A DNA stretch of 64,000 nt, from the NCBI GenBank assembly GCA_905250075.1, contig CAJNOP010000083.1, forward strand, positions 142,994-206,993. Direction: 5' to 3'. A program made the position numbers and the translations under genes. Source of the DNA: Rotaria sp. Silwood1 (Eukaryota; Rotifera; Eurotatoria; Philodinida; Philodinidae). How positions within the stretch are numbered: position 1 is the first letter of the stretch; each line of letters starts with the position of its first letter. The notes beneath the pieces are model-generated. The model made no database searches. It had not been told where the DNA came from and saw only the letters and a list, made by a program, of their open reading frames with translations. Positions 24,883-36,200 of the stretch are shown one piece after another.

Positions 24883-26854
24883 TTTTATGAGTTAAAATTA
24901 AATGTCGTTAGTAGAAAATAGGTTATAATTAATCTACTGAAAACAAAAATAAAATTTAGAGGAACAGCGATAAAGTCAATATAAAATATGGCTATTGCTA
25001 TACATAAAGAAAGATCAATACTCAGTTTTCATTTGTTTATGTTCCTTTACGTCGTGTGCATGTGTGCTGTCACGTGCCGTACTATACATACGATATTAAA
25101 ATGATGATGAATAAAGAGCAAAGGCCGATAAGGACACTTTTCTCCCAAGAGCTTTTTTTATCAAAAAGAAATACATCAAGATAATAAGTTAATCATGAGC
25201 TACAACATAAGCATATTTATTCATCTCAATTCGACATTAAGATTTCTTCAAATCTGTACCCCCTACGAGGTACCAATTCTTTTTTTCTCTTTGTTTCGAA
25301 TCAAATACGTGTCATAATATAGAATTGCAGTGTTGAGGACCTGCTACTGTTATTATATAAAGTTCTGAACGTTTGAAAACAAATTTTAAATGATTCCATG
25401 TCCTAGAAATCACTAAAAATATTGACAATGTATTGTGATAGATCGAAATGATGATTGTGAGTTGAAACACAATATATTACCAATTTTTTTTTCGATGAAT
25501 CTGTCGATTATGTATCATATATCGATACTAGAAATGATTTTGTTTGTGTAATCTCGATTTCTACTGTTATACTGAGAATTTCCTATTAATAATTTGCATT
25601 AACGAATATTTTTATTGAAAATTTGAGTATTTACGTTATTCTACATGAATAAAACATGTAATAAAAATTTAAAAAAATATAAATCTGACTAGCAACTCCT
25701 TATAATAAGCTGCGAGCATAATATGTGCAAATGTTTATCTACTAAATAAACTTGATATTAGTTAGAAGATGTTGCGTAAACTGCTTTAACCAACTATGTA
25801 CAAAATATTGAAAATTACTTCTTTCTTCATCTGAGTTTGTACGAGATACGTCACAAAGAAGACAACTAAATCATCTACTATAAATTTGAGATAGAAGGTT
25901 TGATGCTTTACAATTATCTTTTATCATAGTATTTTTGATATACGATGCCTTCGATATATAATGTAGTAGAAGTGAATTGTAACATTCATTTAATGTTTAC
26001 TGTGTAGAAAAAAATAATCAAAATTATTAGAAAAATCGAAAAAATACACGTCAGTGTTGATCTAAGTTTTTTATAACTTGAGAAAGTTATAGACGTTAAA
26101 TATTTTGCTTGTTTACCATCAGACAGGTATATACACACTAACTAATCGTAAATCGGTCTCTTCACATTGCTAGAATAAATAATTATTCGAAGGAAGGTTG
26201 ACTTGTCGTATTTGCAATACTATTTTGTCTTAAAAAATAACAACCAATTGATTTTTGCTTATTATTATTGAAATGTTTTATCAAGTATTTCCAGTATATT
26301 TCCTTTATGATCGGTAATCGAAATATTTCATCAAAATCATCTATTAAATATTTCTGCTTTTGCTTATTCTAATATTGGGAGAGCGTTGTAAATCATTACG
26401 AATTTGATTATTTAACAATGGAATGTTTCCTATGAATGTATATGATGCAGTGAAATTTCGATCCTATTATAATATATTTGTTTGTTGTAATGATAAATAT
26501 TGAAATGTATATAAAGTGGAGAAAAAAAGGATGATACATCTCAGCTGCTCCTTAATTTCACAAAGTAAGCATATGTAGAGATATTCTTTCTTCACTGTTT
26601 CATTTTACATGTGATCGTGAACACGTGTATGTGCATACATGGTACCTTTCATACTACTTTGCTTTCTGGATAGATAATGAGCGATAAAAAACTTGATGGT
26701 TAGAAAACGATACACAGAGACAAAGAAAGATATATTATTTCATCGTATATTGTAGCTATAAGCATAGATCATTGCTAGAGAAATATTAATAAATGTTTAA
26801 TTTCTAGTTACTGATATTTGTATTTAAATAAAAGGTAAATTGATAAATACTATT
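24883..26854. other. Intergenic, no gene recognised
   Basis: Very AT-rich, without ORFs of interest. It lies between the MDR pseudogene and the PDZ pseudogene. Confidence 0.45.
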
Positions 26855-27013
26855 ATGTCAAACTCAAGCAATGAACTTGCTGTACATAAAGTAAATTTTC
26901 GTCTCTGTCGAATATGTGTATGATCTAATTACAGTGGACTTGGTTTTAATCTTGAACGTTCATCACACCCTTCATATCTTGTTCAAATTGTTAAATCGAA
27001 TAGTTCAGCAAGT

Positions 27014-27021
27014 GTTGGTGG
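27014..27021. repeat. Left target-site duplication GTTGGTGG
   Basis: Perfect 8-base direct repeat matching 27182-27189, directly bordering the MITE. Confidence 0.88.
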
Positions 27022-27181
27022 CAGCGACGTATCCAGGGGGGGAATGGGGGGATCAGTCCCCCCCCCCCCTGAATAAAAAAACACCTGGAGGGGGGTACGG
27101 GTCGATCGAATTTTTTCAGCTGGAAAACAGTTTTTCTACATGGCGATCCCCCCCCTAAAAAAATTTCTGGCTACGTCACTG
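27022..27181. mobile_element. 160-bp hAT-like MITE
   Basis: Non-autonomous DNA element with terminal inverted repeats CAGCGACGTATCCAG and CAGTGACGTAGCCAG (two mismatches over 15 bases) and subterminal G and C runs. It is flanked by an exact 8-bp duplication, GTTGGTGG. An 8-bp duplication plus CAG-starting ends is characteristic of the hAT superfamily. It carries no coding capacity, so mobilisation would have needed a transposase supplied elsewhere. It splits a PDZ-coding exon. Confidence 0.88.
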
Positions 27182-27189
27182 GTTGGTGG
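27182..27189. repeat. Right target-site duplication GTTGGTGG
   Basis: Second copy of the perfect 8-base duplication. Removing the element and one copy restores the PDZ reading SNSSASVGGLKIRD. Confidence 0.88.
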
Positions 27190-27643
27190 TCTCAAAATTC
27201 GTGATATGATTCTTGCTATTAATAATAACGATGTATCATCTAAGAGTGATTGCTGAAATAACGAGTGTTATTAAACGTGCACAAGATAATAATGATCACG
27301 TTGAATTACTTGTTGTTGAAAAATATTTTTATGATAAATTAAAAGAAAACGATATCTCGTTCAATCCTATATTTGCTATAACAATTGACACACCAAAAAC
27401 AATGTTTCGTGATTGCCAGAATTTTCCTAAACATGAACCACGTATATGTGAAATATATTTAAATGAAACTGATTGATCATTTGGTCTTAATACTGTTAAT
27501 GGTCAAAATGATATTGGCAGATTCGTTCGAGAGATCCTCGAGATACATCAGTTAATAAAATAACATTATATAAAAGTGACATAATTCCTGAAACCAATGA
27601 TAGATTTATTGATAATGAATCGAGTAAAAAAAATAGTAAATAA

Positions 27644-30214
27644 ATTGATTAAAGAAATATCAAAAAAGGTTATCTGAAAATATATGTAGTTGATTCACAT
27701 ATATCTATATAACTATTTTCCACCAAATGATATACCATTAGTATCAAAAAAGTTTCAAAAATTTCATTGGCGAAAAACAAACCAAACTCTTCGTATTCGA
27801 ATGTACCAGATAGAAAGAAATAAAAACAAACTTTTTTTTTCTGAACAATCGAAGTACTTTATTCGGCTTTATTCGAAGAGACTGATACAAATGATGGCTG
27901 AATAAGATCTTCATCTACTAACATGCACGGTACATGATCACTACAAGCCGTAGCCAATTCTTTTTCTAAAAAATACATGGAAAAATCATAGGACTTTATT
28001 GATTTCGTGAATTTTCTGCATCTGCTGTTTATACTAATTACTATTGGATCAAGGCCACTAACATGATTATAAATCGGCTTTCATCTCTTTAAGCTTGATT
28101 ATTTGATTGCACTTAATGATTTTGATAATAAAAAAAATCGAAGTTCGATTAACTAACATATAATGGGTGAAACGCAATCACTAATCTTCTTTGCTGTTTG
28201 TTATCAATAAAAGTGGACTTGAAATTCGACATTCGAATTTTTGCTTTCTGTTATCTTTTTAACAGAATTTACAATTTAGATTGTAACATTTAAAATCAAA
28301 ATGTTTAAAAAAAATCAAAATTATCTAATGCTTCGATATTAGCGACAGGATCAACACAACTACTAACAATATATAGTTGAATAAACTGAAGGACACCACC
28401 TCGATTGTCCCAGCTGGTTACAACACCTGTAATTTTTCAGGAAAAGAATAGTTGTTCGCATTATAGACAACCTTTTGCTTGAATATCAAGACGAGAACAT
28501 AATAGTCAGTAGACAAAAGGTAATAGCGAAAAACATTTTATAAGATGATGCATTACTTAAGCTTTTCATGTATCATACCTTTGAGAAAAAAAAACTAATT
28601 CAAGCGACCAAGATTTTGCTACTGGACAAAATAGGCCTCTTCAAAGTTTTATTGCATCTTCTAAATAAATTCACCTTTTGAAGCATATGTCTATGATACT
28701 AGTTTTTAACAATAATCAAGAACGAAGCACATCAGAGAATTTCAATGATATTCGTTTATGTACTATTACTCATGCCTATTGAAAATTTTATCAGGTTGTT
28801 ATAATGGACTATCAGGTAAGAATTTTATTTTTTAGTCAATCAAGTTTCTCTCGTCAGAATACCAATCTACAATGAACAGTCTTTTCTTCTGAATATGCAA
28901 AAAATCGAAGATGATTGAGATTATGGAAAGGTAAAAAAAGAAAAGGATGATGAGTATCGAGATAAAACACTCTTACTGAAAATCTTGTCTCTCAGATTTG
29001 TCTACTGCTAAAAATAAAAATAATCACATGTTAAATTTTGGCTAGGATCCCTCACTAGATACATATCTTCTTTATTATGGTGTTCCTTTTCAGTATTGTA
29101 CATCTGCCACATCCCTAATTTTTCGACTGTTCGACACCATTCTATATCACTGATTGGCTTATATTTTCATACATGCCGATGGCAAATTAAACCTAGATAA
29201 AATTCATTTTTCATTAGGTGCAAAAGTATGAAACAATTTTCTTGCATCTAACAATAAACTCTAATTCTCGTTTCTATTAAGAAAACATAGCATGTATTTG
29301 TTTTTCTTTAAACAGGCAATGTATTTATATTCACTTGTTTATATTATAATGTATGCACCAACCACTTCTGCATCGATATCGGAAAATGACTTTTTTGAAT
29401 GTATCTTTAAAAAGAAGGGAAATGACATTTTAAATTTTTAGACAATTGAATTTTCAGAGAAGACAGTTATTATTGTACCACAGTAAATAGAGATGCTAAG
29501 ACTTCGTAGATTTGTTTGACTTGAAAAATTGCTCAACAAAATTTAATAGTATTATATATTTATAATTTACATATCATTGATGAAGTGCATAATATTGAAA
29601 GACAAATAAAGATCGATAAAGAAATACAATGTAAAAAGCATATACTTAAATATATTTTCTTTTTTGTGGTCATTGACGCATATCACTTTGATTTATGTTT
29701 ATGTTGATTGTTCTTATGAACTCTTTCATATTATTCATATGTTCAATATTAAGATACTCTATTCATAAATGTACTTCTGGTTCAAAACATATCTGATCAT
29801 GATATCTAGCATAGATCGTAACATGTCGTATGGCTACTTCAATCTTGTCTCTTCGATAAACATACACACTTATTAATATCCTAATAACTCGTTGAAGTTT
29901 TCATATATTCTTTTAGTATGATTGATTAAAAATGTGTATTATAATTCCAAACTTACCTGATAATGCTCCTTAGTCAAGATCGCAACGTGTCATAAGTAGC
30001 TTTAGAATATTTTTCTCTTTATTTTTTAATCACACACATGCACACATGATATACAGGCATCCTCACTCACACAACCATGCATGCGTTCGATTCAGTACAC
30101 AATCACATCGCATGATGAAATTGTGTGTTTTAAGAATTATTTTCTGAGGTCTGTGATTAATCTAAAATATTTAGAGTTTTTATCGCGATGAAAAATTGTC
30201 TATTAGCATTAAAG
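27644..30214. other. Intergenic, mostly without recognisable genes
   Basis: AT-rich. Apart from one possible exon at 28305-28426 (listed separately), I see no domain. A CA-rich tract with CACACACATGCACACATG lies near 30030-30060. Confidence 0.4.
28305..28426 (-). CDS. Possible orphan terminal exon
   Basis: Minus-strand sequence after an acceptor AAATTACAG reads VVTSWDNRGGVLQFIQLYIV and continues through SSCVDPVANIEALDNF to a TAA. Composition and codon choice look coding, but no upstream exon was found and no family is recognised. It may be a fragment of a lost gene or chance. Confidence 0.2.
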
Positions 30215-30220
30215 TTTATT
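30215..30220 (-). terminator. Polyadenylation signal AATAAA of the mucin-like gene
   Basis: AATAAA in the minus-strand sense, about 46 bases beyond the stop codon at 30266. It supports that exon as the terminal one. Confidence 0.45.
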
Positions 30221-30265
30221 TCGTGTTGATTTGAAGAAAGTGTCATATGATGTTAATAAAAAGGA

Positions 30266-33200
30266 TTATGCCAGAGTGACCGTAGCAGTGGGTCCACCTT
30301 TGGTTCCACTTGCCTTTATCCAAAAAGTAACAATGTATGATTTCCCAATAGTGACGGAAAAGGATTGTCTAATTTGCTCAGCACATTTTGTGTTCTGCTC
30401 TTTAACACTATAATTACCAGAATGTGCTGAAGCAGGATCATTTAAAATACTGGTTGAACTAGTTCCACAAGATCCTGGCGTGAATATCCAGGGTGAAAAA
30501 GAGCCTGATTCAAAGCCTCCGTTTGACAGCATATAAGTACTTCCATTGTATACTGACACATCATCCAAATACCAAGTATTGCCTTTACTATCAAGGCTAA
30601 ATGCAAGGCTGACGTTGCCTGATTTGGACGCTGACCATGTAATAGCATAACAAGTATATGCATTGGTGGCGGACGTGAGTGTATAAAGAGTACTGGAATT
30701 ACCGACATTCGTAGTTATACATCCTGTAAAATAGAAAATAAGCTATAGAGTAAATAAAAGAAAACTCTAGGAATGCGCATACGTGTTAGAATTGTATTCC
30801 TATTTTCTTTAAAATCAGATATTCAAGAACGAATAAAATTCAAGTTTCAATTCTCTAGTTAGAAAATAACAATCTTATTCAGATAAACATTTCTCGTTGT
30901 TCTTTCACTGCTACATCGATTTCACGTATAGCTTTAACGCTGTGTCTGGTCAAATGCGTAGACACAATTAAGACAAAATAAAGTATTATTTGAGATATTA
31001 TACTTTAAAAATATCAAAAAAAAAATCATAATTTCCTTACGAAAGACTTTTCTACAGATATATTGAAAGGAGACTACGGTTTTCTACACAATGAGCATCA
31101 TAGCTATGAAAGAATTTCTCTTATGTATTAAATTAAATATACAGAAGTCACAGCGAAGATGTAGTTATATAAAATGAATATTTTTGATATGAGGAAAATA
31201 TCTCAAAGTGAACAATCAATTTGTAATTCCAGGATTATGTACGAGGACAGCGTATAGTTCAAAAAAAGAAAAAAAATGAAATATTGGAAATATTTTTAGA
31301 CAAAAAATGATATTTACTATCTCTGATGGTCAATGAAAAAATTGATGACGTGTTTTAATTATTATATGATCGGGTGATTTTTGCTAGCCACACTTTATGT
31401 TATTCACAGAGTCGGTAGAGCTATCGAAGAAAAAAATGAAATTTCGAAATCACTGATTCAGGTCACGCAGATTCGGCGCTATACCATCAGATTCTACTTG
31501 CTGGAATCGACAATTAAACTGAGAAATTGAAATCATAGTTGGATACAAGATTCAGATCCCTAATCCATGGTTTGCATGTTACTGTTGTCAACGTTTACTA
31601 GATATGTTGATTTCTTTGTGTTCAATTTCTCTTCAGACGATATGTTAAAAATTTTTTATAACCAGTTACTTGGAAACGTAACATTAGATGACTGCGTATT
31701 ATCTGAAGTCAATCAGAATCAGTTTAAGATACCGATTATACTTGATCAGAGTACTGTCGTAATAGAAAAAGAGAAACCGGAGATTGTATTGGCTCCACTA
31801 TATTTCATAACGTTATTGAAGCTAGTGGAGTTCTGCCAAGTTAAGGAAATAATGGAATCACCGAGTTAGCGGTTTTCTCTTATACTTGGTTAAGCTCAGA
31901 CTTCCAAGTGTAGAATAGCAGACAGTAAAAAATGATTCCCAGTAGTTCTATTACAGTAAATCCGCTGATATTTCCTCAGAGAAAATTCAGGTTTTTTTTT
32001 TGAGGCTCAAAGCAGTGTCACTTGCAACACTGATAACTGCAAAATGGAATAGTATCGAAGCCTGATATTTGAGATTTACTTGATATTAATGATCAAAGTT
32101 CTAGTAAAATTGATTACTATCCAAATCAATATGAATGTTGGCCTATCTCATGACTGGCTACAAAAAACTACATGTTTACATACGCTACTACTCACAATAA
32201 TGAAAAATAATTGCAGATAGTTATTCTAGTGTAAATAAATCGAATACTAGTTGAACTGGAATGGCAAAAGCTATACTAGCATGTAGTTGTTCTAATCTAC
32301 TTTTCCTCGATAGTGGAAAATCTACCACATGTTCACTAGCACTAAGATAGTAAAAAAAAGAGCTGTTTTCAGAACCTGAAGATTTTGTCCTAAAACATCT
32401 ACCGAATAAATATTATCATGCGAACTGTGTGCTTCACACTTCGCATGAAGACGGAATAATTGTAATGGATTTCATGCAACAGGCAAATGAATATGAAATT
32501 CATCCTGCAGATCTATTTTCGTCTTTCGTTGTTCAAATCCACAAAGTGATCTGATAATTTAGTTTGTTGAAGAAATCATTCACATCTCCAAATCTTCATG
32601 ATTTAAGACACGACCCACTACACCATCAATCACATTAACACTTCGAAATCTCCATTTTTATGAGTCTCACAAGGGAGCTTCTCGAGGTTTCCACTGGTTT
32701 TGAGCTCATTTTGTACGACATGTATAGGATACTGAAAGAATATAGTTCAACTCTGAAAGCATATATCCATATGCATCGTCTAGACGACTTTATGCCGCGA
32801 TACTACGTTTTTAGTTTAAGAACATGACTTTTCGACTGACTTGCTTGCAAGTTGCTCTCATAGATCTATGATTATTCTGCAGGTTATAGTTTAGATAAGT
32901 CTTTTATCTTCAAACTAGGTAGCAGTCGAAAAAAGTTCGATTTCTTGACAAAGAGAACAGTTTTTAGCGACTGAATATTTTGAGTCAAAAGTTTTCTTCG
33001 AGTTCAAACGTTAAGAAAATTCTCATAGCTATCAGATCTATTTGCAGACAAAATTTCGGTTTGAAATTCATTTATTAAAATTCTTCCAAGCGCTATGTTC
33101 CTTCGCCACAAATGCAGTAAAAAACATCTTCATTATGCTCGGAAGTCGTATGGACACGAATACTTTTAGGATTGACGTTTTCTCTTAGCGCCCTGTATAT

Positions 33201-36200
33201 TCCCTGAAAAATGTAATAAAAATCCCTGAAGCATCCGAACGAGTTTCATCTACAGTTTCTTCCTGTTGTTGATATATGTTACTAATAAAACTATAGGACA
33301 ATCATCATGATGGAATTCAGAAATTGGTTAGCTTCTTTTCTATCCCAATAGTCAGTGAAAAGCAAAGAGTTTTTAATCTTTACTAAATTGCTCAACGATT
33401 AGCAATTCAGCTAGAGCGAAAACGAAATTTTCAATGAACGAACTACACAGTTTAATTTACTCATTATTATTCTTTTGCGAATATGTCAAGATTCAACACA
33501 ACGGAAAAATCAATCGATGAAAATTCACAGAACTCTAATTTCAGGTGGTAACTATGCTCATACAAATTCTTCAATCAGGTTTAAAACGCTTATTGCTATT
33601 GGTCACTTCTGTCTTTCTCATGAACGCGTGACAAATACCTCATCTGGCTAGTCGTACAATCCAGTCATTTATTATGACCGAGAAGCATGTGTGGAAAGAG
33701 AGAGGCCTTTAAAACGTTCGAATAACTGTTATATGTTTTCAACTGAGCGTACGAAAGTATTGTGATCTTCGTCGTCTAAAAGTTTTGATCTGATTGCGTT
33801 ATCTTCGCTTTACTGACTGCAATTGTCCCGTTTTCTTATACGTTTCATTACGGAATGGTAATGCTGAGATTTTTTCACAAAATACATTGCATGAGAATAC
33901 CTTCTTTCTTTCTTACACTCGATCATTTAGAGAGAACAATTGAAAAGAGAAGAGTGAGGCAATTCAGAAGTATATGCTAGGTAACGTTAAGACATTGGAC
34001 GGAATTGCAAAATATCACTCGAAGAGAGATCTAAAAGTTTCTTCGCTTTTAAGAACAAGTCAAACTTGGTGAGAAACCATTCTTTTTCGTGTCTATTTTT
34101 TGTGTTAGAGAAATGAGAAAATAATTAGATTTTAGTATAATATCTGTGGAATCAAATCTGACACACGATAAAATCGCTAGGAGAATAACAGAAAAATCGA
34201 AACAGGACTGGAGTCGGATGCAGATCTTCTAATCACCAAAATCCCAAAATGGCAGCTATTGTTCGAAAGACATGCATTCATATTCCTGAAGACGGAACAG
34301 GTGATTATTGATATCGAACGAATGCCTTGCGAGTACTTTTAAAGTACGTTCTTAATATTACAGTACCTTATGGAATACAATAGTATGACTGAACTAGACA
34401 CTGAAATTGGCCCTATTCTGATACTCCAGCATATGAATCAAAACTTTGTATACTTAGAGTGAAACAATCGACTCCAAATCCCACGAACTTTTCAGAAATC
34501 CTAAATTGTGATTTTCAACTGCCGTTTTTTCTTCCCCTATGTAATAAATTTTCAAAGGATTGATCTCTAGTTCTGTTAGATATATCATGTCTCAAAAGAA
34601 CTTTTCGGACACACGCCGACCGTTACAATCGGGAACTTTTGGCAAACTATATTACCCGATGTTACTACATATTTCATGCCCTAAAAACCGTTCGAACAAA
34701 ACAAGACATAATGAACTCAAAAATACAAAATCGGTAAAAAAATTTCCTATAGAAGCAACGTTTCTGGGAAAACCTTTGCGAAGAAAGATTCAAGAACCGG
34801 TTTTACCAAGCGATCAGCTGATGAAAAAACCAGTTGGAAATCTCATATATTAGACAGTTACCGATCTCTGAAGAGAAAAATCGCTATTCCACATATCTCA
34901 AATATTCATTTACACTCTCAATCCAAAAAGTCTTGAAAAGCTATGCATACCTGCAGTAGTAGTTGTTGTTNNNNNNNNNNTAGTAGTTCTTGTTGTGGTT
35001 GTTGTTGTTCTTGTAGTAGTAGTAGTTTTTGTTGTGGTTGTTGTTATAGTTGTTGTGGTTGCTGTTGTAGTTGTGGTTGTTGTTGTAGTTGTTGCAGTTG
35101 TTGTTGTTGTAGTTGTTGCTGTGGTTGTAGTTGTAGTTGTGGTTGTGGTTGTAGTTGTTGTTGTAGTTGTTGTAGTTGTTGTTGTAGTTGTAGTTGTGGT
35201 TGTGGTTGTTGTTGTTGTTGTGGTTGTGGTTGTAGTTGTTGTTGTTGTAGTTGTTGTAGTTGTAGTTGTTGTTGTTGTAGTTGTGGTTGTGGTTGTTGTT
35301 GTTGTAGTTGTTGTAGTTGTTGTTGTAGTTGTTGTTGTTGTAGTTGTAGTTGTGGTTGTGGTTGTTGTTGTGGTTGTAGTTGTAGTTGTTGTAGTTGTTG
35401 TTGTAGTTGTTGTTGTAGTTGTTGTTGTTGTAGTTGTGGTTGTTGTTGTTGTTGTAGTTGTGGTTGTTGTTGTGGTTGTAGTTGTAGTTGTTGTAGTTGT
35501 GGTTGTTGTTGTGGTTGTAATTGTAGTTGTTGTAGTTGTAGTTGTGGTTGTGGTTGTAGTTGTTGTTGTTGTAGTTGTGGTTGTGGTTGTGGTTGTTGTT
35601 GTTGTTGTTGTAGCTGTTGTGGTTGTTGTAGCTGTTGTTGTTGTAGCTGTTGTTGTTGTAGTTGTGGATGTTGTAGTAGCGGTTGTTGTTGTTGTAGCTG
35701 TTGTTGTTGTAGCTGTTGTTGTTGTAGCTGTTGTTGTTGTTGTAGCTGTTGTTGTTGTAGCTGTTGTTGTTGTTGTAGCGGTTGTTGTTGTAGTGGCTGT
35801 TGTTGTAGTTGACTTAGTTGTTGTTGTAGTTGACTTAGTTGTTGTTGTAGTTATAGTCGTTGTTGGAATTGGTGTTGTGGCTAAAATCAATCAGAGATGA
35901 ATACTATTGTTGCCTGAAAAATGACGGCTTTGTGGTAAAGATAGTACTGGGATAGTGGAGATACCGGTTCGCACGGTGGCAATCCTAAAGTATATCCTTA
36001 TCGTAATGCACATTTGACAGTAGCGATTACTCTGTATAGTGCCGGTACTCAAAATAGAAATGGGAGTGCTTAAGAGTCTGAAAAGTCTCATGTTGGGATT
36101 GGTGTAAATTAATCACGTCGGGATGAAAAGGAGTCATATACGTATATCTTCGAGGAAAGTGGATACTGAAATTGGTAGGGCTTGACTGTGTCATCAACTA

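Larger units (their letters stand above)
26855..27643 (+). pseudogene. NHERF-like PDZ protein gene, disrupted
   Basis: Remnant of a gene for a PDZ scaffold. It starts at an ATG (MSNSSNELAVHKVN), then FRLCRICV, then the carboxylate-binding loop GLGFNLE and the core SNSSASVGG / LKIRDMILAINNNDV / EITSVIKRAQ ... HVELLVV of one PDZ domain. A second PDZ start follows (EPRICEIYLNETD, then SFGLNTV and GRFVRE). A tail reading VNKITLYKSD ends in TAA at 27643. Lesions: an in-frame TGA before the first loop (about 26920); a 160-bp MITE inserted after SVGG; a one-base frameshift near 27251-27256; an in-frame TGA at 27474-27476; a further frame change near 27530-27550. The PRLCE...GFNL pattern is typical of NHERF/EBP50 PDZ domains, which tether membrane proteins to the cytoskeleton. 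The many lesions exclude a functional product. Confidence 0.82.

Noticed and set aside
26916..27158. 80-codon plus-strand ORF across the MITE
   Set aside because: It is out of frame with the PDZ coding sequence and runs through the element's G/C tracts.
31567..31869. 100-codon plus-strand ORF in the long intron
   Set aside because: No recognisable domain, no splice partners, isolated.
34943..35900. Plus-strand poly-Val and poly-Cys/Ser ORFs of about 300 codons
   Set aside because: They are other frames of the triplet array. Only the minus-strand Thr frame has matching splice sites and phase.
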